NCBI RefSeq assembly: GCF_023634845.1
Contig: NZ_JAMLJL010000010.1
Span: forward strand, 122,477 to 186,476
Direction: 5' to 3'
DNA from: Flavobacterium amniphilum
GTDB taxonomy: Bacteria > Bacteroidota > Bacteroidia > Flavobacteriales > Flavobacteriaceae
Length of the DNA stretch: 64,000 nucleotides
Part shown: piece by piece, positions 39,803 through 50,900 of the stretch
Layout: every line of letters begins with the position of its first letter
Numbering within the stretch: the stretch's first letter is position 1
Made by a program: the position numbers and the translations under genes
The notes under the pieces: generated by a model
What the model was told of the DNA's origin: nothing
Databases searched by the model: none
Seen by the model: only the letters and a program-made list of their open reading frames with translations

Positions 39803-42043
39803 TCAGTTTTTAATAATTTGCCTTGAAAAGATTTTCCCTTCATTTGTTTCCACGATTAGAAGATAGATGCCATTTGGAACAGATGTAAAATCAATGACGG
39901 ATATATTTCCGTTGAATAGTTTCAGTCCGATTGTGGAATAAAGGTCAACTTTTTTTATCGGTTCTGTTGTTTTGATGTTGATGATTCCGTTGGTTGGATT
40001 AGGGTAGATGATTATTTCGTCATTGAATGAATGATTATCTGTGCCCAAAGATGCATCGAATTCAAAGGCACCCATATCAACTGTTGAATTAACAATTCTT
40101 GTATTCCCGTTCAAGTCTAATGTTAAACCTGCAGGAACAAATACGTTATTTCCAGTATCAATTGCCGGAGAACCGCTTTGTAAAGTATAATTGCTGTTCA
40201 GAAGCGGATTGCTGTTAATTCCGCTGATCTGGCCTCCTTGTGATATGGTATTTTGCAATGATGGACCACCCAAAGTTCCACCTATAAAAAAAGGAACGTT
40301 TGATCCATTACCGTAAATGATACAGTTTTTGAATCGGGTATTAGATCCATTATCGGTTCTGATCACATTTCCTGCATTTCCTGCATTTCCTGAAAAAGTG
40401 GTGTTAATTACATCAACATTGATCCCGTTTTGATTTCCGCTATTTGCCGTACTGGCACTCAGATACAAGCTGGAAGCACCAGATCCCGAAGTATTATTAT
40501 GGAAAAGACAGTTTTTGATTTCACTGTTTCCGTACCAGGAAAAACCATTGGCACCTGAAATAAGAATTTGCGCATTTGAACCTGAATGGTTTTCTCTTAT
40601 AATAGTTGATTCAAGATTCGCAGTAAAGATTTGGTTGTTCACACCTCCGGCAAAATATCCACTCAAAACTCCGGTATCAGACCCTGAGTTTTTTTCCAGA
40701 ATACAATTTCTGATCAAAATTGATGCATTGTCATTGGAGTTGTAGGTATTGATATAAACCGCACCACCACGAGTATGGTAATATTGTGCCGAAGCAGTAC
40801 CGGATGTTAATGTTGGTCCGTTAGCATTGCCTCCCGTGATTGTAAAACCGTCAACCACAACATTACGGATGTTTCCTTTAACGGTGATCACGTGATAGGC
40901 ATTGTCTTGTCTGGTTGCTTCGGTTGCGGTAATAGTTGAATTATCATTGCCGTTTATATCTCCATTAAGGATTGTCAGGTTTGTTTTTGGATTCCTTTGG
41001 CTTAACTGCGTTTCGGTTCCATCAAAACCACCGTACATTTTTAAGGCATTTTTCATCAGAAAAGTTGAATTTCGTGCTGCTCCTGATGGTTTGTATATTC
41101 CGGCAGCTACCCAGATTTCATTTACCGAAGTGGAAGTTGTAATGGCTGTTTCCAAATTAGTGTATGCATCAGTCCAGGATGTTCCATTATTGGCTCCGGT
41201 AGCATTTGAATTGACATATATTTTTACGGCAGGTTTGTCTTCATTGAATAAAATATCAATTTCAGGTGAAGAAAGTGTTCTTTCGTAATAGCGTATCTGA
41301 TCGATTCCGTCCCGGTAATCCAAATAATTACTGTCATGACTTTTACCAATTACCAATGGGTTGTTTGGCGTAATAGTTCTCACGGTATAATTTTCACTGG
41401 TTAAACCAGATGCGTAGTTAGTTTCAGCGTCTGCACCAACGTATACATTATCAATATACATAGAGTAGGTGTAAGTAAGTGTGTATTGCGAAAGCGATCC
41501 AGCATACATTAAAGAACTTGTTGAACTTAGCTGACAAACTACATGATGCCATTGCCCGTCATTTACAGGTTGGCTTACAACTTCCTGTACGCCGCTTGCA
41601 CCACTTGTTGACTGGAAATTCCAACTGTATTGTCCGTTGAAATAAATTTTTCCATCTTTTAGTGATGCACTGAATCCTGCAGGATTTGCTGCTGTATTGT
41701 GTTGGTCAAGGATAAGACGTTTCGGACTTTCATTTGTAGTTGTTTTGATCCAAAAACTAACAGCAAAATTGTTAACACTTGCTGCGTTTGTTCCTCCTGC
41801 ACTGAATGAATCTCCATTGAGTTGGATGGCTTTATTGGTTTCCCCATTCCGGTCGGTTATAATTGTCCGGGAATTGCCTGTAGGAGTAAGAGTTGTTGTT
41901 CCGGTTTGTAAAGCCGGACTCACATCACTGGTTAAGATACCATTGGTGAATTTATAATCTTTGATTAAAGAAGTTGCCGGGATTTGAGCCTTAGCACTGT
42001 TAAAGCAAAAAAATGCAATTAGAAAAAGTAGTTGTAATCTCAT
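39803..42043 (-). CDS. Secreted LamG / parallel beta-helix protein with type A T9SS domain
   Basis: About 746 residues from the ATG at 42,043, which gives the signal peptide MRLQLLFLIAFFCFNSAKAQ; a TTG nine codons earlier is possible but less likely. Residues ~20-260 are a LamG/concanavalin-like domain (FAVSFWIKT ... DGQWHHVVCQL ... DQIRYYERTLSSPEI). Residues ~265-650 are right-handed beta-helix material (IYVNSNATGANNGTSWTDAY, then Asn/Ile-rich rungs) that ends in SPAIDTGNN and DLNGNTRIVNSTVDMGAFEF. The C-terminus IIYPNPTNGIINIKT ... IIKN is a type A sorting domain. It may bind or cleave polysaccharide. It lies just downstream of a LytTR two-component pair on the same strand. Confidence 0.88.
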   Translation of the reverse strand: MRLQLLFLIAFFCFNSAKAQIPATSLIKDYKFTNGILTSDVSPALQTGTTTLTPTGNSRTIITDRNGETNKAIQLNGDSFSAGGTNAASVNNFAVSFWIKTTTNESPKRLILDQHNTAANPAGFSASLKDGKIYFNGQYSWNFQSTSGASGVQEVVSQPVNDGQWHHVVCQLSSTSSLMYAGSLSQYTLTYTYSMYIDNVYVGADAETNYASGLTSENYTVRTITPNNPLVIGKSHDSNYLDYRDGIDQIRYYERTLSSPEIDILFNEDKPAVKIYVNSNATGANNGTSWTDAYTNLETAITTSTSVNEIWVAAGIYKPSGAARNSTFLMKNALKMYGGFDGTETQLSQRNPKTNLTILNGDINGNDNSTITATEATRQDNAYHVITVKGNIRNVVVDGFTITGGNANGPTLTSGTASAQYYHTRGGAVYINTYNSNDNASILIRNCILEKNSGSDTGVLSGYFAGGVNNQIFTANLESTIIRENHSGSNAQILISGANGFSWYGNSEIKNCLFHNNTSGSGASSLYLSASTANSGNQNGINVDVINTTFSGNAGNAGNVIRTDNGSNTRFKNCIIYGNGSNVPFFIGGTLGGPSLQNTISQGGQISGINSNPLLNSNYTLQSGSPAIDTGNNVFVPAGLTLDLNGNTRIVNSTVDMGAFEFDASLGTDNHSFNDEIIIYPNPTNGIINIKTTEPIKKVDLYSTIGLKLFNGNISVIDFTSVPNGIYLLIVETNEGKIFSRQIIKN

Positions 42044-42149
42044 AGCCGTTTGATTTAATATTTGAAACAAATTTCAATCGTTTGCTATGTTTAATAGTGT
42101 ATTTCTTTCTGAAAGTAGCCGTTTTTTTTCTGAAACGGAAATCAAATAT

Positions 42150-42902
42150 TTAGAAAATATCCTGAATGAATTGAAGAAATTCTTCTTTTTTTTCTTTGGC
42201 AATAGGAACAGTTTTGTTGTTTTCCATGATTAAATGTAAACCATCCTTTTTAGACAATTCTTTGATATATTTTAAATTGATCAAAAACGATCGATGAGGT
42301 TTGTAAAATATAGGTTTCTCATGGAGCTGGTCGACAAAATGTCTGAGCGGTTTACAAATTAGCTGTGAATCGTTATTTTTCATATACACTTTGGTGTACA
42401 TGCCATCTGCTTCAAATAGAATAATATCATCATGGGAAACAAATAAAATTCCTTTCGGAATTTCAAGAATCATCTTATTCAATGAAAGTTGTTGGAATAC
42501 TTTTTTTAAATCATCCAATTTGGTATTGATACTGGTTTTTTCGATTTCTTTTTGGGCTTTGGCTACAGCATTTTTAAATTCATTACTGTCAATCGGTTTT
42601 AACAGATAATCAACGGCCGATAATTTAAAAGCCTGAACAGCATATTCATTATAGGCGGTGATGAAAATTATTTGGAAATTCACTTCTCCGGGTTCAAAAA
42701 AATCTAAAATTTCCAAACCGGAATGTCCCGGCATTTCAATGTCAAGAAAAACAATTTGTGGTTGATGTTCCTTGATTAAGGCAACACCGGATTCTAAGTC
42801 GGCTGCTTCTGAAATAATGGTTATTTCAGTACAATGTTCTTTAACTAAGGTAATGATTAATCTCCGTGCTTTATTTTCATCGTCAATAATGATTGCTTTC
42901 AT
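42150..42902 (-). CDS. LytTR-family response regulator
   Basis: A 250-residue DNA-binding regulator. The receiver domain (residues 1-~120) has the acidic pair in IIDDENKARR, the phosphoacceptor Asp54 in VFLDIEMPGHSG, the conserved Thr/Lys region ITAYNEYAVQAFKLSAVDYL and Lys in LKPID. The LytTR domain (~145-250) includes DIILFEADGMYTKVY, FYKPHRSFLINLKYI and a C-terminal TVPIAKEKKEEFL. It lies 88 bases downstream of the propeller sensor kinase, its likely partner, and upstream of the secreted LamG protein, a plausible target. Confidence 0.93.
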   Translation of the reverse strand: MKAIIIDDENKARRLIITLVKEHCTEITIISEAADLESGVALIKEHQPQIVFLDIEMPGHSGLEILDFFEPGEVNFQIIFITAYNEYAVQAFKLSAVDYLLKPIDSNEFKNAVAKAQKEIEKTSINTKLDDLKKVFQQLSLNKMILEIPKGILFVSHDDIILFEADGMYTKVYMKNNDSQLICKPLRHFVDQLHEKPIFYKPHRSFLINLKYIKELSKKDGLHLIMENNKTVPIAKEKKEEFLQFIQDIF

Positions 42903-42990
42903 TGTATTGTTTTACTGCAAAAATGTGCTTAAAAATAGATGTTGGCTTGCTTTTCTTTCTGAAATTGATCTTTTTCTTTCTGAAAGATCC

Positions 42991-45960
42991 TTACAAAGGA
43001 ATTGTGATTATTACTTTGGTACCAATTGAAACTTGATTGGCATCATACAAATCTTCAACAGCAACTGATGTTTTTTTTGTTCGTGTTTTATTGATTAGTT
43101 CAACTCTTTTCTGATTAGCGGATGTAGCAAAAGACTGGTGTTGATGCCCTCTCTTACCATTTAAAACTTCTGAAGCTATTCTTCCAATTCCGTTATCAGT
43201 AATTGAACAGATTAAACTGTCTTTCTTTTGGTTCATGGAAAATATAATATCAAGTTTTCTGTTTTCTTTTTTGTGTAACAAACCGTGTTTTAAGGCATTT
43301 TCAACATAAGGCTGAATGAAAAGTGACGGGATTTTTGTTATGGCCGGATTGATTTCTTCTGAAACATCAACCGAGTATTCCAAAACATCTTCGAATCTGT
43401 CTTTTTCCAATTCCAGATATAAATACAATGCTTTCAACTCTTCATCAAGCATTACTTCACTTTCCCTGCTATGTTCAAGGTATATACGGATTAAACGCGA
43501 AAATTTGACCAGAAAAGTACTGGCGGTTTCTTTTTCATTGGTTATGATATACTCCTGAATTGAATTTAAAGCATTAAAAATGAAATGCGGATTCATTTGT
43601 GAACGAAGGTTTTCCAATTGCGAAAAAACAAGTTCTTTGTCAATCTCGGCCTTTTCAAGCATGATTTGTTTCTCATTTTCGAGTCTTTTTAGCCGTGTTC
43701 TGAAGTATAGCCAGATTAATGTAAACATCGTCAATGCTGCAACAAGATAAAACCACCATTTTTGCCAAAAAGGAGCTTCAATATTGATTTCTAATGAAAT
43801 TAGACTTGACTGTACTCCGTTTGAATTTATGGCTTTTACCTGAAAAGTAAAATTCCCGGAAGGCAAACTCGAGTAACGGACAAAATCAATACCTTTTTCC
43901 AAAGAGAGCCATGTGTCATTTAATCCAATCATACGGTATTGATAAGTAATACTTTCTGCGGTTTGGAATCCATTGCAGTTAAAACTGATTTTGACTGCAT
44001 TTTTATCGTGGCTTAATTTGTATTCATCCTGTAATGTAACATCCTTGTCATGTATGTTTACGCCGGTAAAATAAATTTCCGGAGCTTGTAAGGTTTTGAA
44101 ACTTTTATTTTTATCGACGATGAAAATTCCTTTATTGGAGGAAACATAAACCTGATTTCCGATAATTTCAATATCTGAAATATTGTAACTTTCCAGTCCG
44201 TCATTTTTAGTAATACTCTTAAAAGTACTGTTTTTGATATCGAAAACCTGTAAACCTTTTTGGGAAGAAATCCAAAGTTGGTTCCCATCACTCTTCAGTT
44301 TTCCTGTTTCATTGGAAAGTAAGCCGTTTTGTATGGTAAGATTGTAAAAAACAGTTTTGTTTTTAATGCCTAATATTCCATCCTTAAAAGTAGAAACCCA
44401 TAAGGTACCATCATTGGTTTCGGCCATATCAATAGCAAAAATGGGTTGTTTTTTATACTGTATGACCGTTTGTTTGTTGTTAGCATCAAATTGAATTAAA
44501 TCATCAACAAAGCCAACATAGCTCGTGTTTGTTTTTGTACTGTAAAAGCAGGTGTAAGCTCTTTTTTTTCGGATATCGGTGATTGGAATTGTTGCTGATC
44601 TATTTGTAAAATCAGTAATAGGGGAATTTATATTTCGGGATGATGAACCGGATTTTGTAAAAGGGTTTTCCATGATACTGGCCCGGTCATAACTTGCATT
44701 TAATATGGCGTTGTTTTTTGCAATTGACATCGCTTTTGAAGCAGTCAAATACGGAATTCCGTACATTTTACTTTCATTCAGGTTCCATATGTGTGACTGT
44801 GCTTCCTGACTAATGAATAATGAGTTGAAATTTGGATTGTAAAGAATTTGCCAGATCTTGCTTCTCGAAGGTAATTGAAGAATAGTGTTTTGATACGTTT
44901 CGGTATTTAACAGGCCAAATATTCCTTCTGATGTTCCAAATACCAGATTGTATTTGCCCGTAACTGCCATAGTGCTTATGTGTTTTGCATTATCCGGGAG
45001 TTGTACTTTTTTGATGTAAATGTTAGGCATTACAAAGATGCCGTTTCTTAGGGAACTGAACCAAAAATTATTGTTTTTGTCTTTTACGATTTTAGTAATA
45101 TACTCATTGGGTAAGAAGGTGTTTTGGTATTCAATTGTGTTGTTATTCCAGGAACATACAATAACGCCCTGGTTCGTGCAAAACCATATCAGGTTATCGT
45201 TTTTTAAAATCCGGATGATGGTTTTATCGGATAATTGTGCCGGCACTTTTATTTCCCTGAAATTCCCTGAAGTTTTTGCTTTAAGATAAAAATGCTGGAC
45301 ACCGTTGAATAGAGATGTGAACAATAAATGATTACCAAGATTACAAAATGAATTGTTTTTAGGCTCAATTTGATCAGCATTAAAGGCGAAAACAGAATTT
45401 ATCTTGTCGTTTTCGATGTATTTGATTTGATTTGTAAGTGAGAAATATAATCTGCCATCATACAGAAACGGACTCCTGTAATAAGGAGAATTTGTTGTTT
45501 TGTCTTTAACCAATATTCTTTTTTTGGTATCGGTGTTTATTTTGAAGATACCTTTTTCTGAAAAAGCGGTTAGTTCTTTGTTTTTGACAATAAACTCAGG
45601 TAATTGACCTTTTAATTCATCTTTTAAATCGGTGAACAAAACTAATTTGTTGCCTTGGACAAAAAAGAACTGTCCGGATATATTGTTGCACCAAACGTTA
45701 CCAAAATCATCCTGATATAGTCCAAAAACGGACAAACCTCTTTTTTTAGGATGTGTGAAATTCGTGAAATTTTTTCCGTCATACCGGTATAAACCTTTAT
45801 CGGCAGCAAACCACACAAAACCTTTTTTGTCTTCCAGTAAATCGTAAAATTCAATATCGGGTGAGCCGTCTTTTTCGGTTAATTGTATGGTAACAGGTTG
45901 TTGTGCAAATGTCAGATTTGCAATCAGAAAAAGAAAAATATGGAATGCTTTGACTCTCAA
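42991..45960 (-). CDS. Two-component sensor kinase with propeller, Y_Y_Y and LytS-type kinase domains
   Basis: A 989-residue membrane sensor. A signal peptide (FHIFLFLIANLTFAQQ) leads to a periplasmic beta-propeller of two-component-regulator type (repeats such as GFVWFAADKGLYRYDG and GTLWVSTFKDGI), then a Y_Y_Y domain (~655-725) and one transmembrane helix (~734-753). The cytoplasmic LytS-type kinase domain has the phosphoacceptor His792 in MNPHFIFNALNSIQEYI and an ATPase domain (PSLFIQPYVENALKHGL, then ITDNGIGR). Unlike hybrid two-component sensors for polysaccharide use, it lacks its own receiver and signals to the LytTR regulator encoded 88 bases downstream. The periplasmic ligand is unknown. 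Confidence 0.93.
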   Translation of the reverse strand: MRVKAFHIFLFLIANLTFAQQPVTIQLTEKDGSPDIEFYDLLEDKKGFVWFAADKGLYRYDGKNFTNFTHPKKRGLSVFGLYQDDFGNVWCNNISGQFFFVQGNKLVLFTDLKDELKGQLPEFIVKNKELTAFSEKGIFKINTDTKKRILVKDKTTNSPYYRSPFLYDGRLYFSLTNQIKYIENDKINSVFAFNADQIEPKNNSFCNLGNHLLFTSLFNGVQHFYLKAKTSGNFREIKVPAQLSDKTIIRILKNDNLIWFCTNQGVIVCSWNNNTIEYQNTFLPNEYITKIVKDKNNNFWFSSLRNGIFVMPNIYIKKVQLPDNAKHISTMAVTGKYNLVFGTSEGIFGLLNTETYQNTILQLPSRSKIWQILYNPNFNSLFISQEAQSHIWNLNESKMYGIPYLTASKAMSIAKNNAILNASYDRASIMENPFTKSGSSSRNINSPITDFTNRSATIPITDIRKKRAYTCFYSTKTNTSYVGFVDDLIQFDANNKQTVIQYKKQPIFAIDMAETNDGTLWVSTFKDGILGIKNKTVFYNLTIQNGLLSNETGKLKSDGNQLWISSQKGLQVFDIKNSTFKSITKNDGLESYNISDIEIIGNQVYVSSNKGIFIVDKNKSFKTLQAPEIYFTGVNIHDKDVTLQDEYKLSHDKNAVKISFNCNGFQTAESITYQYRMIGLNDTWLSLEKGIDFVRYSSLPSGNFTFQVKAINSNGVQSSLISLEINIEAPFWQKWWFYLVAALTMFTLIWLYFRTRLKRLENEKQIMLEKAEIDKELVFSQLENLRSQMNPHFIFNALNSIQEYIITNEKETASTFLVKFSRLIRIYLEHSRESEVMLDEELKALYLYLELEKDRFEDVLEYSVDVSEEINPAITKIPSLFIQPYVENALKHGLLHKKENRKLDIIFSMNQKKDSLICSITDNGIGRIASEVLNGKRGHQHQSFATSANQKRVELINKTRTKKTSVAVEDLYDANQVSIGTKVIITIPL

Positions 45961-46064
45961 GAGTTTATTTTAAAGAATAAAAATAAACTTTTGCGGCAAC
46001 AATTGCGTTATTTTCTTTTTAAAAATGGTGTTTTTTCTTCCGAAAAAGTATGATTGGTAGTATT

Positions 46065-46646
46065 TTACCCGTGAATAGTACCTGATATACCATAATTGGT
46101 TATCAATTCACCTTCGAATTCAATCCATTCTTTCCAGCGTTTATTAACTTCATCCACATTGCCGTATTTACGGGCAAAATTCAGGAAAGTTGTATAATGT
46201 CCGGCTTCACTGATCATTAAGTCACGGTAAAATGTAGCTAATTCTTCATCTTTTATATTTTCGGAAAGCACTTTAAAACGTTCGCAGCTTCTCGCTTCAA
46301 TCATGGCTGAAAATAATAAGCGCTCAATCAGTGATTGCTCACGGGTTCCGTCTTTTTTCATGAACTTGGCCAATTGTCCTACGTAATCATCTTTTCTTTC
46401 ACGGGTAAATTCAAGACCGCGTTTTTTGATAATATCATGAACCATTTGGAAATGTTCCAATTCTTCACGGGAAATAATAAGCAGTTCCGTTACCAAATCT
46501 TCCTTTTCGGAATTGTTGATAATCATGGTGATGGCATTCGTCGCTGCTTTTTGTTCGCACCAGGCATGGTCCGATAATATTTCAGCAATGTTTTCCTCTA
46601 CGATATTAGCCCATCTTGGGTCGGTTTTTAATTTTAATCCAAGCAT
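46065..46646 (-). CDS. miaE: tRNA-(ms2io6A)-hydroxylase MiaE
   Basis: A di-iron ferritin-like monooxygenase of the MiaE family, ~193 residues from the ATG at 46,646 (MLGLKLKTDPRWANIVEENI). The longer in-frame start at 46,685 is less likely, because a TAATTTTG promoter element lies between the two. Iron ligands fit the pattern of helix-borne Glu and ExxH motifs: EILSDHAWCEQKAA, ISREELEHF, MIEARSCERF and MISEAGHYTTF. It hydroxylates the isopentenyl side chain of modified A37 in tRNA. It is divergent from the glycosyltransferase gene. Confidence 0.92.
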   Translation of the reverse strand: MLGLKLKTDPRWANIVEENIAEILSDHAWCEQKAATNAITMIINNSEKEDLVTELLIISREELEHFQMVHDIIKKRGLEFTRERKDDYVGQLAKFMKKDGTREQSLIERLLFSAMIEARSCERFKVLSENIKDEELATFYRDLMISEAGHYTTFLNFARKYGNVDEVNKRWKEWIEFEGELITNYGISGTIHG

Positions 46647-46664
46647 TTTGAAAAAATAAGATTG

Positions 46665-46672
46665 CAAAATTA
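46665..46672 (-). promoter_or_regulatory. -7 element of miaE
   Basis: TAATTTTG on the minus strand (TAnnTTTG), 18 bases before the chosen miaE ATG. A poor TCTG-like -33 lies about 22 bases upstream. Confidence 0.45.
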
Positions 46673-46730
46673 CGTTTTTTGCCATTGATTTTTACAGATA
46701 AAAGTGGGTATTTTGTAGAAAATATTCAAT

Positions 46731-47963
46731 TTGAAAAAGAAGCAACTTTTAGTGATTGGTTTGGTTTGGCCGGAACCGACTTCTTCTGCAGCCGGGACGC
46801 GGATTTTGCAATTAATCGATTTATTTCTGGCGCAGCACTTTGAAATAACCTTTGCTTCAGCTGCACAGGAAAGTGAATTCTCATTCGATTTAGCTTCGAA
46901 AGAAATTCATAAAAAATCAATTGCCTTAAATTCATCTGATTTTGATGTATTTGTAAAAGAATTAAATCCTGACATAGTCCTTTTTGACCGTTATATTTCA
47001 GAAGAACAATTTGGTTGGCGTGTGACAGAAAATTGCCCGGATGCTGTCCGGGTTTTAGATACTGAAGACTTACATTGTCTTCGTTTGGAACGTCAGAATT
47101 CAGTCAAAAAAAGCAACAATTTTCAATTGGAAGATTTATTGCTTTCCGAAATCGCCAAACGTGAAATTGCTTCTATTTACCGTTGTGACCTGACCCTGAT
47201 GATTTCGGAGTTTGAAATGAATCTACTGCAACAATTATTCAAAATTGATGAGGCATTGCTGCATTACCTGCCGATGTTTTATGAGCCAATTCCACAAGAT
47301 AATTTGCTCTCGTTTGAGGATAAAAAAGATTTTATTTTCATTGGTAATTTCATACATGAACCCAATTGGGACGCAGTAATGCAACTAAAAAAAGTAATCT
47401 GGCCCCAAATTAAAAAGCAATTGCCACATGCGAAATTGAATATTTATGGTGCTTATCCAAGTCAGAAAGTTTTACAGCTTCATAATGAAAAAGAAGGATT
47501 TCTGATTCACGGACGGGCGGAAAATGCTCAGGAAGTAATCGGGAATTCAAGAGTCATGCTGGCTCCGTTGCGTTTTGGGGCCGGACAAAAAGGGAAACTT
47601 CTGGAAGCCATGCAAACCGGAACATGCTCGGTTACAACAACTATTGGATCAGAAGGAATTTCAGAAGATGATCACTGGAATGGGAATGTAACTGATGATT
47701 TTACTGCATTCAGTTCACTGGCAGTTAATTTGTATGAAGATGAGGCTTTTTGGAACCAAAAACAGCACATCGGATTTGAAATAGTAGCTAAATATCATGT
47801 AAACCGTTTTACTGAAGAGTTTGAACAAAGGATCCTAAAACTAGAAAAGGATTTGATTATTCACCGCCAATTTAACTTTATAGGAAATTTACTAAACCAG
47901 CACCAATTCCAAAGTACAAAGTTCATGTCAAAATGGATTGAGGAGAAAAATAAAAAATCCTAA
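46731..47963 (+). CDS. Glycosyltransferase (GT-B, family 4-like)
   Basis: A 410-residue cytoplasmic or membrane-associated GT-B enzyme. The N-terminal Rossmann half begins KQLLVIGLVWPEPTSSAAGTR, and the C-terminal half has FIGNFIHEPNWDAV, LNIYGAYPSQKVLQL, LIHGRAENAQEVI and the nucleotide-sugar-binding block APLRFGAGQKGKLLEAMQTG followed by EGI. No transmembrane segment is seen. The start is TTG at 46,731, as no ATG occurs in frame before conserved sequence. Donor and acceptor are unknown; the next gene is a sensor kinase, giving no pathway clue. Confidence 0.85.
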   Translation: MKKKQLLVIGLVWPEPTSSAAGTRILQLIDLFLAQHFEITFASAAQESEFSFDLASKEIHKKSIALNSSDFDVFVKELNPDIVLFDRYISEEQFGWRVTENCPDAVRVLDTEDLHCLRLERQNSVKKSNNFQLEDLLLSEIAKREIASIYRCDLTLMISEFEMNLLQQLFKIDEALLHYLPMFYEPIPQDNLLSFEDKKDFIFIGNFIHEPNWDAVMQLKKVIWPQIKKQLPHAKLNIYGAYPSQKVLQLHNEKEGFLIHGRAENAQEVIGNSRVMLAPLRFGAGQKGKLLEAMQTGTCSVTTTIGSEGISEDDHWNGNVTDDFTAFSSLAVNLYEDEAFWNQKQHIGFEIVAKYHVNRFTEEFEQRILKLEKDLIIHRQFNFIGNLLNQHQFQSTKFMSKWIEEKNKKS

Positions 47964-47997
47964 AGCAGCCAGTTTAACATTTTTTTACTAAATTAGA

Positions 47998-50900
47998 TTG
48001 CTTCGTAAACTTTACAAACTCAGCAATTTAATGATTTTAGTGTCGATGGTAAAATTTGTACTGATGCTCAATTCCTTTAGCATGGTTGCTTTTGATGATT
48101 TTTCTATTGGTTTTACTGATGATATTTATCATACATGGTGGTTTGTAACTTTTTTTGTTGTACTTCTTGCATTGGTTATTTTCTTGGGTTTCAGAGGCTA
48201 TTCGGCTGTAAACCGGGATTTGATTAAGAATTATTTCGAAATCGAGAATTCCAATGAACAATACAGTTTGTTTTTTCTTTTTTTAGGAATTTCCATACCA
48301 ACCATCGAATTTCTGGTCGAGTATTTTACGGTACGCAGGAGGGATTCTTTCGAAGTGAACCTGATTATCGGTGGTGTTTTGGTGATTATCTATTTTTTGA
48401 GCCAAAGATTTTCAGTCATTTTCAGAAATACCAGATTACTGTTTACGATTGCCTTTTTTGGTTATTATTTCCTGACACTGTATTGGATGTTAAAAGTACC
48501 CGGACATGTAGCCAGTTATTTTGATTTTGTAATCCTTTTTGTGGTTTCCTATAATATATTCAGATCTAATCTGCTTTACTGGATTTTTGCTGTTACCAAC
48601 TTTGCCATACTTCTTGTTTTTCATTACAATAATTGGATTCCGAAAGTCTATATGGTGACCACTTTATACAGTATATTCCTTGTGTCAATTATTAACCATG
48701 TGCGGTATATAGTCAATTTAAAGGTTAAGGATAATTTTTTATTTGCCGATAACATTGTAAACAAAGGAACTTCCCTTGTTATTGCTGTTAATAAATCAGG
48801 GGAAGTAGTGTATTGCAGTCAGACAGTTACCTCAATATTGGGTTATGAGCCTGATGAAGTCAAAGGGTTGAATTTTTGGACATTGACGCAAGATCAGGAA
48901 TTTACCGTTGTTGATTATGAAATAAGCAAAGAACTTTATGTCAGAAAACTGAAATGCAAGGACGGGAGTTATAAATACATTCAATGGAAGGATTCGGTTT
49001 ATTCGGAAGATACTTATCTGGGTATCGGACATGACGTTACTGAACAACAGGAAGCCCAAAATCATTACAAAACGTTAATTGAGAGTGCTTCGGATATCAT
49101 TTATGAAATTGATAAAGCCGGATATTTTATTTATCTGAATCCTTTTTCGAGAAAATTAATGAATTACTCTGAAAATGATATTATTGGAAAGCATTTTACC
49201 GATTTCATACGGGAAGATTATGTAGAGGAGGTTCTGGAATTTTACAAAAAATACTACGCCAGAAATGAAGATATCCCAACTATTGAGTTTCCTACAAAAA
49301 AGAAAGACGGTACCGAACTCTGGATTTCACAGAAAGTTTCCCTGACCCGTAACAGCGAAGGAAAAGTTACCGGTTTCGGAGCCATTGCACGTGACGTTAC
49401 CCTGCTCAAAAAAATCCAGATAGAGCAATTAGAGAGACAGGAAAAAACAGAAATTTACAGCAGGACTATTAATGATTTGGTTACAAAGCAATATACTGCT
49501 AATGATTCGTTTGATGCAATTGTAAAGAACATACTGCGATCGGCTTCACAAGGTTCAAAAATAGACCGTATCGGATTCTGGAATTACACAGAAGAAATTT
49601 TGCAATGCAGCAACATTTATAATCTGGAAACTGACAGTTTCGGGGATACGATGGTAAGTTACAAATCGGAAAACCCAATTTATTTCGAATATTTCGTCAG
49701 GGATAATATTGTAATCGCTTCAGATGTTTACAATAATGAAGCTACCAAAGAGTTTATAACCACCTATTTTCCCAAAAACAGAATTAAATCGATGCTGGAT
49801 ATTCCGGTAATGGTTAACGGACAGTTGCATTCGATTTTGTGCTTTGAAACAATCAAAGAAATCAGGAATTGGGACAATGATGATATCAATTTTGCCCGTT
49901 CGGTAGCCGAAGTGGTTTCGTTGGCGATTGAATTTAATAAACGTATCGAAACTGAATCAAAACTGGAAGAAAAGACGAAAATTCTTTCTGCTATTGCAGC
50001 TTCAACCGAAATTTTACTCAAAAAAACCAGTGTTGAAGAAGCTTTTGATGAAATTTTCAGTAATACACTTTCTAAGTTGGGTGAAGCTGCTAATGTAGAC
50101 CGGATTTATTATTTTGAAAACAACCAGCACAAACTCACATTAAGCCAGAAAAAAGAATGGGTCAGACAAGGTGTTGAACCACAGATCGAAAATGAAGAAT
50201 TGCAGGATATTCCGCATGAAGAAATAAATTCGATGCTGCAACCTTTACTCCGTGATAAAATTTTCAACGAAGTAGTCAGTAGAGTGCAGGACGATCACCT
50301 GCGTGATATATTGGAAAGGCAAAATATCCTGGCCATTTTGATTTTACCGATTATGGTAAAAAACCAGTTCTATGGATTTATAGGTTTTGACGATTGTACA
50401 AAAGGGAGAAAGTGGACCGAAGATGAAATTGGGGTTTTACAAATTTTATCGAATAATATTGCCGCAACCATTGAACGGATTCATTCTGAAAAATTAATTC
50501 AGGAAAGTGAAGAAAAATTCAAGCTTCTGGCTGATAACATTCCCGGAACCGTTTACCTTTCAGAGTATGATGAAAACTGGACTAAAGTTTATCTGAATGA
50601 CGAAATAGAAAAACTGACCGGTTATGATAAAACCGAATTCATCAAAGGAGAAGTATCATTGTTTGATTTAGTCCATCCGGATGATCAGGAAACACTAAAA
50701 AGGTATACAGATGAGTGTATTGCAAGAGGTGAGCCGTTTCATGTGATGTACCGGTTGAAAAAGAAATCAGGCGAGTACATCTGGATTGAAGAATTTGGCG
50801 ATACCATTCTGAAAGAAGGAAAAGTAGCCTATATCGAAGGGATTCTGATTGATATTACCGAGAAGAAAGCAATTGAAACCGAAATCAAAGCACGTGAATA

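Noticed and set aside
46647..46685. Upstream start for miaE
   Set aside because: The extension contains a TAATTTTG promoter element and precedes the conserved family start MLGLKL.
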